A DNA stretch of 44,269 bases from Phenylobacterium sp. SCN 70-31 (lineage in GTDB: Bacteria > Pseudomonadota > Alphaproteobacteria > Caulobacterales > Caulobacteraceae): positions 1 through 44,269 of the forward strand of contig NZ_MEEX01000042.1 of assembly GCF_001724605.1 (NCBI RefSeq), in the 5' to 3' direction. Below, piece after piece: positions 1 to 7,712 of this stretch (within the stretch, counting starts at the first letter, position 1; each line of letters starts with the position of its first letter). The notes under the pieces were generated by a model that had not been told where the DNA came from, ran no database searches, and saw only the letters and a list, made by a program, of their open reading frames with translations. Both the position numbers and the translations under genes were made by a program.

Positions 1-7
1 GCCGAGA

Positions 8-78
8 ACCGCGGAAGCCCGCGGAGAGACGCGGAAGGCGAAGCTGCGCTTTCCGCGCCCTTCCGCGTTTTCCGCGGT
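8..78. repeat. Six-unit mirrored inverted repeat (CGCGGAA / TTCCGCG)
   Basis: Three copies of a CGCGGAA-like word on the left (about 9-16, 20-25, 30-36) face three TTCCGCG-like words on the right (51-57, 61-67, 70-77). The outermost arms ACCGCGG (8-14) and CCGCGGT (72-78) match perfectly, so the stretch can fold into one long interrupted hairpin. It is not followed by a T-run, so a classic intrinsic terminator is not supported. It could be an intergenic repeat element or a structure at the end of a gene to the left. Confidence 0.55.
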
Positions 79-87
79 CCCATGACG

Positions 88-111
88 GAGCCTCCGCTCG
101 CGCGGAGGCTC
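88..111. repeat. Perfect 10-bp hairpin with TCGC loop
   Basis: GAGCCTCCGC (88-97) and GCGGAGGCTC (102-111) are exact reverse complements around a 4-nt loop. There is no T-tract after it on either strand. It probably acts as an RNA 3'-end structure or a weak bidirectional terminator, but that is inference. Confidence 0.5.
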
Positions 112-138
112 AGGACAACCAGGCCCCTTGCGGGCCCC

Positions 139-168
139 TTCCGTGTTTTCCGTGTTTTCCGTGGTTCC
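139..168 (+). repeat. 9-bp tandem repeat TTCCGTGTT, three units
   Basis: TTCCGTGTT occurs at 139-147 and again at 148-156, followed by the variant TTCCGTGGT at 157-165 and a partial unit. A loosely similar TTTTGTGTTTCTCGTGG stretch lies at about 25719-25736 after dnaA, so this may be a dispersed intergenic element of the genome. Function unknown. Confidence 0.5.
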
Positions 169-364
169 AAACTGACTCAGAGACGGCATTCCCACGCCAT
201 CCCGTCCGCGGTTCCGCCCCGCCGCACCGCTGTTCACACTCTCGTGAGGCCGGCGCCGACGCATTGGGCGCCCCCGAGGGGGTGCGGCGGCGCGTTAATC
301 CCTCGTTAGCGAAAAAGTTTGGGGACGCCGGGCTCGCCTCATTGACGAGTCCGGGGGGCTCATG

Positions 365-412
365 TGTCCATATGTGGGCTGGTTCGGGGGGCAGAACCAC
401 AACATGTAGGGC
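365..412 (+). promoter_or_regulatory. Two NrdR-like boxes upstream of nrdA
   Basis: TGTCCATATGTGGGCT (365-380) and CCACAACATGTAGGGC (397-412) match 8 and 10 of 16 positions of the general NrdR box ACACTATATATAGTGT. Their starts are 32 bp apart, about three helical turns, which is the paired arrangement known for NrdR. The nrdB gene has the same layout. NrdR is the ATP/dATP-sensing repressor of ribonucleotide reductase genes. The left box is weak alone; the spacing and the match with nrdB are the main support. Confidence 0.5.
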
Positions 413-453
413 TGACGCGGCAAGGGGCCGGGTCATGGGGCAAAGGCAGGGAC

Positions 454-2313
454 ATGAGTGAAGCGGCGAAGGTTGGGATTGCCGAGACTTCTGAACGGGT
501 TGCGCCCGAGAAGGCGCGCCCGCAACTCCAGCTCGTCCGCAAGGTCGAGGTCGACCGGTCGCGCGACGCGTTGCTGACCGACTTCGGCAAAACGACTCTC
601 GAAGACCGCTACCTTCTGCCGGGCGAGAGCTATCAGGACATGTTCGCGCGCGTCGCGACGGCCTACGCCGACGACGCCGACCACGCCCAGCGCATCTACG
701 ACTACATCTCGAACCTGTGGTTCATGCCGGCGACGCCGGTCCTGTCGAACGGCGGCGCCGACCGTGGCCTGCCCATCTCGTGCTTCCTGAACGCGGTGCC
801 CGACAACCTCCAGGGCATCCAGAGCGTCTGGAACGAGAACGTGGCCCTGGCCTCGAACGGCGGCGGCATCGGCACCTACTGGGGCGGCGTCCGCTCGATC
901 GGCGAGAAGGTGAAGGGCGCGGGCCAGACCAGCGGCATCATCCCCTTCATCCGCGTGATGGATTCTCTGACGCTGGCCATCAGCCAGGGCTCGCTGCGCC
1001 GCGGCTCGGCCGCCGTCTACCTCGACATCCATCACCCTGAGATCGAGGAGTTCCTCGAGATCCGGAAGCCGTCGGGCGACTTCAACCGCAAGAGCCTGAA
1101 TCTCCACCACGGCATCAACATCACCGACGCGTTCATGGAGGCCGTCCGCGACGGGGCGATGTTCGGCCTGCGCTCGCCCAAGACAGACGAGGTGATCCGC
1201 GAGGTGGACGCCCGCTCGCTGTGGCAGAAGATCCTCGAGATCCGGCTCCAGACCGGCGAGCCCTACCTGATCTTCTCCGACACGGTGAACCGCGCCATGC
1301 CGCAGCACCAGCGCGAGCTGGGCCTGTCGGTGCGCCAGTCGAACCTGTGCTCCGAGATCATGCTGCACACCGGCAAGGACCATCAGGGCCTGGAGCGGAC
1401 CGCCGTCTGCTGCCTGTCGTCGGTCAACGCCGAGACGTTCCTGGAATGGCGCGACCATCCGACCTTCATCGAGGACGTCATGCGCTTCCTCGACAACGTG
1501 CTGGAGGACTTCATCGGCCGGGCGCCGCCCGAGATGAAGAACGCCGTCTACGCCGCCCGCCGCGAGCGCAGCGTGGGCCTGGGCCTCATGGGCTTCCACT
1601 CGTTCCTCCAGGCGCAGAACGTCCCGTTCGAGAGCGCCATGGCCAAGAGCTGGAACATGCGGCTCTTCAAGACCCTGCGCCGCCAGTGCGACGCGGCCTC
1701 GCGCAAGCTGGCGGCCGAGCGCGGCCCGTGCCCCGACGCGGCCGAGCGCGGCGCCATGGAGCGCTTTTCCCACAAGCTGGCCATCGCGCCGACGGCCTCG
1801 ATCTCGATCATCTGCGGCGGCGCCTCGGCGGGCATCGAGCCGATCCCGGCCAACATCTACACCCACAAGACCCTGTCCGGGACCTTCGCGGTGAAGAACC
1901 CCTACCTGGAGAAGCTGCTGGACGAGAAGGGCCGGAACACCTCGGCCGTCTGGGATCAGATCCTGGCCAACGAGGGCTCGGTCCAGCACCTCGATTTCCT
2001 CAGCCAGGACGAGAAGGACGTCTACAAGACCGCCTTCGAGATCGATCAGCGCTGGGTGGTGGAGCTGGCGGCCGACCGCACGCCCGACATCTGCCAGTCC
2101 CAGTCGGTGAACCTCTTCCTCCCCGGCGACGTGGAGAAGTGGGATCTGCACATGCTGCACTGGCAGGCCTGGGAGCGCGGCTGCAAGTCGCTCTACTACC
2201 TGCGCTCCAAGTCGGTGCAGCGCGCCGCGCACGCCGGCGGCGAGACGGTCGAGGTCGGCGAACTCCGCATCGAAGGCAAGACCGACTACGAGGAATGCCT
2301 CGCCTGTCAGTAG
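454..2313 (+). CDS. nrdA: Ribonucleoside-diphosphate reductase, large (alpha) subunit
   Basis: Catalytic subunit of class I ribonucleotide reductase, which converts ribonucleoside diphosphates to the deoxy forms in the cytoplasm together with NrdB. Expected residues are present: C110 (in PISCFLN) and C319 as the redox pair, N297/C299/E301 in SNLCSEI for radical chemistry, the Y581-Y582 radical-transfer pair (SLYYLRS), and a C-terminal CLAC (C615, C618) that hands electrons in from thioredoxin or glutaredoxin. At 619 residues it is shorter than the 761-residue E. coli enzyme because the N-terminal ATP-cone is missing, so dATP activity control through that domain is not expected. The ATG at 454 is chosen because a GGCAGGG stretch lies just before it; an upstream in-frame ATG at 364 would run through the regulatory boxes. 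nrdB follows 232 bp downstream with its own control region. Confidence 0.96.
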   Translation: MSEAAKVGIAETSERVAPEKARPQLQLVRKVEVDRSRDALLTDFGKTTLEDRYLLPGESYQDMFARVATAYADDADHAQRIYDYISNLWFMPATPVLSNGGADRGLPISCFLNAVPDNLQGIQSVWNENVALASNGGGIGTYWGGVRSIGEKVKGAGQTSGIIPFIRVMDSLTLAISQGSLRRGSAAVYLDIHHPEIEEFLEIRKPSGDFNRKSLNLHHGINITDAFMEAVRDGAMFGLRSPKTDEVIREVDARSLWQKILEIRLQTGEPYLIFSDTVNRAMPQHQRELGLSVRQSNLCSEIMLHTGKDHQGLERTAVCCLSSVNAETFLEWRDHPTFIEDVMRFLDNVLEDFIGRAPPEMKNAVYAARRERSVGLGLMGFHSFLQAQNVPFESAMAKSWNMRLFKTLRRQCDAASRKLAAERGPCPDAAERGAMERFSHKLAIAPTASISIICGGASAGIEPIPANIYTHKTLSGTFAVKNPYLEKLLDEKGRNTSAVWDQILANEGSVQHLDFLSQDEKDVYKTAFEIDQRWVVELAADRTPDICQSQSVNLFLPGDVEKWDLHMLHWQAWERGCKSLYYLRSKSVQRAAHAGGETVEVGELRIEGKTDYEECLACQ

Positions 2314-2460
2314 GGTAGGCCTGCCGGTAGGTTGGCCCTCAAGGAGTCGGGCCGTCAGGTGTGCGTGGCGTCGTCGCTGCGCGGCCGGCCGGCTGGCTGT
2401 CGGACTGTCGTCAGAACTTTCCGGGAGATATCCACCGGGTCGTCCGACTTCCTCTGGAAA

Positions 2461-2508
2461 ACCCTAAATGACGTGGTTCCCATGCTTGCCGACCACAAGA
2501 TGTTGATA
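2461..2508 (+). promoter_or_regulatory. Two NrdR-like boxes upstream of nrdB
   Basis: ACCCTAAATGACGTGG (2461-2476) matches 10 of 16 positions of the NrdR box, and CCACAAGATGTTGATA (2493-2508) matches 8 of 16. The starts are 32 bp apart, exactly as in front of nrdA, and the second box shares CCACAA-ATGT with the second nrdA box. The pair ends about 37 bp before the nrdB start, a fitting place for a repressor. It indicates that nrdB has its own promoter and is co-regulated with nrdA. Confidence 0.55.
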
Positions 2509-2545
2509 CACTCTTAACGCAACTCCAGACGAGGCAGGCGACTCG

Positions 2546-3598
2546 ATGACCGCGAAGTCCGATCCCAACATCCGCCAGCTTCCAGGCCTCCTGACCCCGT
2601 CCTACGCCTACAAGCCGTTCCGGTATCCCTGGGCGTACGACTTCTGGAAGAAGCAGCAGCAGGTCCACTGGATGCCCGAGGAAGTGCCCCTCGGCGAGGA
2701 CCTGAAGGACTGGGCCTCCAAGCTGAACGACCGCGAGCGGAACCTGCTCACCCAGATCTTCCGCTTCTTCACCCAGTCGGACGTCGAGGTGAACGACAAC
2801 TACATGGAGCGGTACAGCCGCGTCTTCAAACCCACCGAGGTGAAGATGATGCTGAGCGCGTTCTCCAACATGGAGACGATCCACATCGCCGCCTACGCGC
2901 TGCTGCTCGAGACGATCGGCATGCCCGACGCCGAGTTCACGGCCTTCCTCGACTTCCAGGCCATGCGCGACAAGCACGACTACATGCAGCAGTTCGGCGT
3001 GGAGTCGGACGCCGACATCTGCCGCACGCTGGCGATGTTCGGGGGCTTCACCGAGGGGCTGCAGCTCTTCGCGTCGTTCGCGATGCTGATGAACTTCCCG
3101 CGCCACAACAAGATGAAGGGCATGGGCCAGATCGTCTCGTGGTCGGTGCGCGACGAGAGCCTACACTGCGAGGGGATCATCAAGCTCTACCACGCCTTCA
3201 ACAAGGAGACGGGGGCGGTCACCAAGGCCGTGGCGGACGACATCGTCGACTGCTGCCGCACCGTCGTGGGCCTGGAGGACAAGTTCATCGACCTCGCGTT
3301 CGAGGCCGGCGAGGTCCAGGGCATGACGCCCGACGACATCAAGCAGTACATCCGCTTCATCGCCGACTGGCGGCTGCGGCAGCTGGCCCTGCCCGAGGTC
3401 TACGGCGTCAAGGAGAACCCGCTGCCCTGGCTGCAGTCGATGCTGTCGGGCGTGGAGCACGCCAACTTCTTCGAGGCCCGCTCGACCGAGTACTCGAAGG
3501 CCGCGACGCGCGGCCAGTGGCATGGCGGCGAAGGCGTCTGGTCCGAGTTCGACCGCATGATGTCGCGCCGCGGAGAGAACGTCCTCCCGGCGGAGTGA
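2546..3598 (+). CDS. nrdB: Ribonucleoside-diphosphate reductase, small (beta) subunit
   Basis: Radical-generating subunit of class I ribonucleotide reductase, partner of the nrdA product. The diiron ligands are visible: D79 (SDVEVNDNY), E110 and H113 (METIH), the Glu of GGFTEGLQLF, and Glu/His of RDESLH. The radical tyrosine is Y117, at the spacing from E110/H113 seen in E. coli (E115, H118, Y122), so a tyrosyl-radical enzyme is expected rather than a Tyr-less subclass. Length (350 aa) is near the family norm and there is no ATP-cone at either end. The gene is 232 bp from nrdA rather than overlapping and has its own NrdR-like boxes. It ends 16 bp from the convergent 3615-4031 gene. Confidence 0.96.
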   Translation: MTAKSDPNIRQLPGLLTPSYAYKPFRYPWAYDFWKKQQQVHWMPEEVPLGEDLKDWASKLNDRERNLLTQIFRFFTQSDVEVNDNYMERYSRVFKPTEVKMMLSAFSNMETIHIAAYALLLETIGMPDAEFTAFLDFQAMRDKHDYMQQFGVESDADICRTLAMFGGFTEGLQLFASFAMLMNFPRHNKMKGMGQIVSWSVRDESLHCEGIIKLYHAFNKETGAVTKAVADDIVDCCRTVVGLEDKFIDLAFEAGEVQGMTPDDIKQYIRFIADWRLRQLALPEVYGVKENPLPWLQSMLSGVEHANFFEARSTEYSKAATRGQWHGGEGVWSEFDRMMSRRGENVLPAE

Positions 3599-3614
3599 TC
3601 CGCCGCGGGCCCGG

Positions 3615-4031
3615 TCAGAAGACCGGCTCTTCCAGCTTGGGCTGCGGCGGGGCGACGGGCTCGGCCTTGGCGACCGGCGGCGGCGGGGCGATCGGCGTCA
3701 CCACCGATTCCGGACCGGCGGGCGCGCCCTTGGCCGCCTCCGCCTTGGCGAGCGCTTCGGCCTCGGCCTTGGCCTTCTTCTCGGCGTCCAGCGCGGCCTT
3801 CTCCTCGGGCGTCAGCTCCTCGGGCTCGGGCCGGCCCTCGATGCGTTCGTCCACCAGGGGCGTGGCGTCCTGGGCCTGGAGGATCTCGGCGTCCACCCCG
3901 CCCGCGGCTTCGCCGGGCAGGCGGCCGGGCGGCTGGGCCGTGACGATCCCCATCGCGAAGGCGCCCACGGACGCGAGCCCGAGCAGGCACGCGACGAGCT
4001 GAAGCACGGGGCGGGGCATCGACCAGATCAT
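3615..4031 (-). CDS. Hypothetical Ala/Pro/Glu-rich protein with N-terminal membrane segment
   Basis: A 138-residue protein I do not recognise. Residues about 8-28 (VLQLVACLLGLASVGAFAMG) form a single hydrophobic segment, either a membrane anchor or an uncleaved signal. The rest is charged and then Pro/Ala-rich: a Glu/Lys/Ala stretch that should be helical (about 72-100) and a Pro-rich C-terminus (PPPPVAKAEP). Such composition suits a periplasmic spacer or scaffold. It is convergent with nrdB. The start could also be Met5 (MPRPVLQ). No catalytic motif is seen. Confidence 0.6.
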   Translation of the reverse strand: MIWSMPRPVLQLVACLLGLASVGAFAMGIVTAQPPGRLPGEAAGGVDAEILQAQDATPLVDERIEGRPEPEELTPEEKAALDAEKKAKAEAEALAKAEAAKGAPAGPESVVTPIAPPPPVAKAEPVAPPQPKLEEPVF

Positions 4032-4079
4032 GGCCGGACCCTAGTTCGCCCCGCGGCCGCAAGGAAGGGCGATCCTCGC

Positions 4080-5519
4080 CTAGCTCCGGCCCAGGTTCGC
4101 GAGCATGGCGTAGAGCACGCTCTCACGGCGCTGGGCGCTCTGGATGTCGGTCATCAGGGCCGAGAGCCGGTCCTTGCCGTCGGTGCGGGCGGCGATGACC
4201 GACTGGTTGTAGGCGCGGATGTTCGTGGGACCGGCCACTGCGGGCGGCGGCGGAGCCTTCGCCGCCGGCGTCGCCTTGCCCCAAGCGTTGCGCCCCGCGG
4301 CCGCCTGTTGCACCGGAGCCGAGCCGGGCGGACCCACCTCGGCGGCGCGGACGAAGCCTGTGGCGCCGCCCACGTCGACTTCCCACCAGCCGCCCTCGGC
4401 CTGCGAGGTCTTGGCCTGGATCGAGGTTCCGACCGGCAGGTTGCGCACCGGCGCGGCCGAGGCGACGGGCGCCGAGCGCAGCACGGCGGCGCGGACGGCC
4501 ACCAGCGCGGGCGGCGGGGCGGCGGGCGGAGGCGCCGCCTGCTGCGGTCCGCCGGCGGGCGCCGGGCCCGCCTGCATCGACAGGCGCGTCGTCGCGGCCG
4601 CCGAGGCATAGGCGGGCGTCTGATTGCCGAGCACGTCGGCCTCGGAGGCGTTGTCGGTCATGGCCCGTCCCTGGGTGAAGGTCTTGGCCATGCCCGTGTG
4701 CTGGTCGACCACCGACCCGGTGACGTCGATGTCCTTCTTCAGCGCGCCGATCAGGTCGGTTCGTTCGCGCCGGATCGCGCGGCGGTCCTTGTCGGTGCTG
4801 GCGCTGGCCAGGCGGGTGTTGATGTCCTCGAGCTGGGTGGCGCGGCACTCCACCAGCGCCTGGCCGCTGCTGGCGATCTCGCGGCTGACGGCGAGCTGGC
4901 GTCCGGCGTCCTGGTCGATGTTGAACGAGGCCTTCTTCAGGTCGCCGCCGGCTTCCTGCTCCTTGAGCTTGGCGTAGGCGTCGGCCGTGGCGACGATGGC
5001 CACCAGCACCGCCAGCGCGGCATAGGCCTTGGTGTTGTCGCCCCCGCTGAAGCCCACGTTGCTGATGCCGGGCACGTTGAGGCCCATGGCGCCGGTCAGC
5101 ATGTCCTGGCCGAACATCATGCCCGCGTTGGGCGCCGCCGCCGGGGCGCCGGCCTGCTGCTGGGCGGCGCTCTGCATGGCCATGCCGCCCACGGCGCCCA
5201 TGATGCCGCCCACGCTGCCGAAGCCGCTGCTCAGGCCGCCGAACCCGCCCCCGGTGGCCCGGCCGCCGATCTGGCCGCTCATGACGCCCTTGGCCAGCAC
5301 CATGGCCCCGGTCTTCAGCCCTTCGCCGATCGCCGCGCTCATCTTCGAGCGCTTGAGGTCGTCGTACTCCTTGTCGAGCCTGACGAGCGGCGCGCGCTGG
5401 GTGTCGCAGGCGTTCAGGACCGTATCGCGCCCGCCCCGCTGCGCCCACGACGGCTGCGCGTTCATGCTGAGAAGGGCGACCACGCTGACCGCGAGCCGGA
5501 ACCTGCGCGAGTACTCCAT
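4080..5519 (-). CDS. Exported glycine-rich protein with C-terminal SH3-like domain
   Basis: A 479-residue protein with a signal peptide (cleavage probably after PSWA-QRGG, near residue 27). After a short charged part comes a Gly/Ala/Met-rich stretch (about 85-135, e.g. GGGFGGLSSGFGSVGGIMGA), which resembles a glycine-zipper or membrane-inserting segment. A hydrophobic helix follows (AYAALAVLVAIVATADAYA), then a long charged helical region, a Pro/Ala linker and a bacterial SH3-like domain (about 340-400, ending GGWWEVDVGGATGFVRAAEV), a type that often binds peptidoglycan. AGGGG precedes the ATG. It starts 9 bp after the stop of the caspase-like gene on the same strand, so both are almost certainly co-transcribed. 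Cell-envelope location is inferred; molecular function is unknown. Confidence 0.72.
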   Translation of the reverse strand: MEYSRRFRLAVSVVALLSMNAQPSWAQRGGRDTVLNACDTQRAPLVRLDKEYDDLKRSKMSAAIGEGLKTGAMVLAKGVMSGQIGGRATGGGFGGLSSGFGSVGGIMGAVGGMAMQSAAQQQAGAPAAAPNAGMMFGQDMLTGAMGLNVPGISNVGFSGGDNTKAYAALAVLVAIVATADAYAKLKEQEAGGDLKKASFNIDQDAGRQLAVSREIASSGQALVECRATQLEDINTRLASASTDKDRRAIRRERTDLIGALKKDIDVTGSVVDQHTGMAKTFTQGRAMTDNASEADVLGNQTPAYASAAATTRLSMQAGPAPAGGPQQAAPPPAAPPPALVAVRAAVLRSAPVASAAPVRNLPVGTSIQAKTSQAEGGWWEVDVGGATGFVRAAEVGPPGSAPVQQAAAGRNAWGKATPAAKAPPPPAVAGPTNIRAYNQSVIAARTDGKDRLSALMTDIQSAQRRESVLYAMLANLGRS

Positions 5520-5528
5520 CGAAACCCC

Positions 5529-7580
5529 CTATCGCACGCCGAGGCGCGCCAACTCCTCCCTGGAGACGTCGTCTCCCGCGGCGGCGGCCTTGCGGTACCA
5601 GTCGACCGAACGCTTCCGGTCGGCGCGCACGCCCTGGCCGGACTCGTACATGATCGCCAGGTTGCGCATGGCCAGCGCGCTGCCCCGGTCGGCCGCCGCC
5701 TGGAACAGGCGCACCGCTTCCCCCGGATTGGCCGACACGCCGGCGCCCCGCGCCGTCAGGCTGCCCAGGCCAAGATAACCGCGCGCATCGCCAGCCTGCG
5801 CCGCCAACCTATAGTACTCGGCGGCCCGGCCATAGTCCTGAGGCAGGCCCGCGCCCGTTTCCAGCATGACGGCCAGGCTGGACATGCCCTCGCTGTTCCC
5901 CAGCTCGGCGGCGCGCTGATACCAGGTGGCGGCCTGGATCTCGTCCTTGGCGATCGCCTCGCCGTCCTCGTAGGCGTAGCCCAGCCGAACCATGGCGTCG
6001 GTGTCGCCGGCGACCGCCGCCCGCTGGTAGAGACCGAAGGCCCGGCGCGCGTCGCGCGGTACGCCCTGGCCGCGTTCATACAGGTCGCCGAGTTGCGCGA
6101 TGGCGGGTCCGTCGCCGGCGTCCACCGCTTTCTGAAGCCAGCCGGCGGCCTGTCGGGCGTCGGTCTGGACGCCGCGACCGCGGAGGTAGGTCTCGCCCAG
6201 CATCCCCATGGCGGTGGCCGAGCCCCGCTCGGCGGCGGTCTGGAGCCAGCGGACGCCGTCCGCCTCGTCGCGCGCCGTGCCGAAGCCGTTCAGCCGGCAG
6301 AGCGCCCAGTTGACCATGCCGCCCGAATGCCCCGCGTCGGCCGACGCCTTGAACCACTTCGCGGCGGCCGCCACGTCCTTGGGCGCGCCCTGGCCCGTCA
6401 GGGCCATGACGCCGAGATTGTACATCGCCGCGCCGTTGCCCATGCCCGCGGCGGCGTTCCAGTCGCGCGCGGCCGCGCGGTGGTCGCCGCGGGCGAAGGC
6501 GTCCCGGGCCGAGGCGACGAGGTCCTGCCCCGGCGCGGCCGAGCGCGAAGCCACCTGGAACGAGCCCACCGGCTGGCGTTCCAGCGCCCGGATGCGGTTG
6601 GACGCCAGCTTGCGGAACGAGCCCGTGATCTCGCCCCGGTCCTGGGCGTCCATGTAGGCCTTGAAGTCTGCCGGATCGTCCGAATCCTTGATCGAGGTCC
6701 AGAAGACCTGGTCCTTCTCCCACTTGATCTTGGTCAGGTCGGCGGCCGGCGCCGCGGCCAGCTGGGTGCGGCCCTTGGGATCGAAGCTCCAGTGCACGTT
6801 GGGCCAGATGCCCTGGAGGTCCGGCGTCTGCTGGCCTTCGGTCATCCGCTCGACCTCGGCCTGGACGTAGCTGGGCAGCTCGCCGACCGTGATGCCGGGA
6901 CGGGTCATGCCCTGGGTCAGCGCGATGGCGAAGGGGCTGTTGCCGGTCGCGCCGTCCTGGGCCACTTCGCCCGGCCCGGCGGCCATCAGGGTGACGACCT
7001 GGACGTTGGCGTTGCTGCTCTCGCGGGCCAGACCCCGCGTGCCGCCCCCGATGCTGCGGGTGGCGGTAGGATTGTTGCGGCAGGCGTCCAGGATGATCAG
7101 CCGGACCGACTTCGCCCCGGTCAGGGAGCGGCCCAGGCTGGACGATTCCAGCGAACTGGAGGTCAGGGCCGTCTTGCTGTTGATGATGGCGTCCTTAGGC
7201 AGCAGGTAGTTGACGCCGTCGATCATGGCGCCGTGGCCGGCGTAGTAGATGATCGCCGCCTCGGACCCCTGGGCTGCGGACTCGAAGTCGCCCAGGCCTT
7301 CGATGAGCTGGAGACGGCTGGGATCCATCAGGACCTTCACCTCGAAGCCCAGTTTCTGGAGCGTCTGCTGGACCAGCTTGGCGTCGCGGGCCGGGTTCGC
7401 GAGGCTTGGGACCTTGTCGTACTTGGAGACGCCGATCACCAGGGCGACCTTCTGCGCCGCCCAGGCGCCGCCCGCGGCGGTGGCGTTGAGGGCCACGGCG
7501 ATCACCACCGCGGTCCAGCGCATGGTCGAGGAATGTTGGCCCCGACGCCGGTCAGAGCGGGGCCGCACCGCCAAACGCAT
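5529..7580 (-). CDS. Caspase-family (peptidase C14) protein with Sel1-like repeats
   Basis: A 683-residue exported protein. After a signal-like segment (around residues 22-40, AVVIAVALNATAAGGAWA) comes a caspase fold beginning QKVALVIGVSKY, with the catalytic His at H116 (YYAGHGAM) and Cys at C167 (LDACRNNP). The His/Cys spacing is that of bacterial metacaspase-like C14 proteins. From about residue 330 to the end there are roughly nine Sel1-like repeats of about 36 residues (e.g. AMYNLGVMALTGQGAPKD), a helical solenoid for protein binding. I chose the ATG at 7580 because GGAGGG lies 8 nt before it; an inner ATG at 7523 gives a more conventional signal peptide. It is the first gene of a pair with the glycine-rich SH3 protein. 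Substrate and role unknown; a regulated envelope protease is the simplest reading. Confidence 0.85.
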   Translation of the reverse strand: MRLAVRPRSDRRRGQHSSTMRWTAVVIAVALNATAAGGAWAAQKVALVIGVSKYDKVPSLANPARDAKLVQQTLQKLGFEVKVLMDPSRLQLIEGLGDFESAAQGSEAAIIYYAGHGAMIDGVNYLLPKDAIINSKTALTSSSLESSSLGRSLTGAKSVRLIILDACRNNPTATRSIGGGTRGLARESSNANVQVVTLMAAGPGEVAQDGATGNSPFAIALTQGMTRPGITVGELPSYVQAEVERMTEGQQTPDLQGIWPNVHWSFDPKGRTQLAAAPAADLTKIKWEKDQVFWTSIKDSDDPADFKAYMDAQDRGEITGSFRKLASNRIRALERQPVGSFQVASRSAAPGQDLVASARDAFARGDHRAAARDWNAAAGMGNGAAMYNLGVMALTGQGAPKDVAAAAKWFKASADAGHSGGMVNWALCRLNGFGTARDEADGVRWLQTAAERGSATAMGMLGETYLRGRGVQTDARQAAGWLQKAVDAGDGPAIAQLGDLYERGQGVPRDARRAFGLYQRAAVAGDTDAMVRLGYAYEDGEAIAKDEIQAATWYQRAAELGNSEGMSSLAVMLETGAGLPQDYGRAAEYYRLAAQAGDARGYLGLGSLTARGAGVSANPGEAVRLFQAAADRGSALAMRNLAIMYESGQGVRADRKRSVDWYRKAAAAGDDVSREELARLGVR

Positions 7581-7712
7581 CACTGTCACCCTCCAGCCGA
7601 ACGCCGGCATCATAGCCGAAAAAGCCAAGCATGACCGCCGCGACGCGATCAAGCGTGCGACGGTCACCAAGGTTATTCGTGCGACGAACCCGTTCGGAGG
7701 CGCGGCGAACGC

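Larger units (their letters stand above)
1..453. other. Gene-free stretch before nrdA, rich in small repeats
   Basis: I see no convincing gene here; the short reading frames have no ribosome site and no recognisable product. The stretch holds a multi-unit inverted repeat (8-78), a perfect hairpin (88-111), a 9-bp tandem repeat (139-168) and, close to nrdA, two NrdR-like boxes (365-412). Positions about 170-360 show nothing I can name. The left part may be the 3' flank of a gene lying outside the window. Confidence 0.6.

Noticed and set aside
433..2232. A 599-codon frame antisense to nrdA
   Set aside because: nrdA is unmistakable. The antisense frame has no family resemblance.
2332..2517. A 61-codon frame between nrdA and nrdB
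   Set aside because: No ribosome site or family; it overlaps the NrdR-like boxes of nrdB.
4308..7634. An open frame of 1108 codons on the plus strand
   Set aside because: It is antisense to the SH3 and caspase-like genes, which have signal peptides, motifs and ribosome sites. The frame is open only because of high GC; its translation is low-complexity and His/Arg/Gly-rich.
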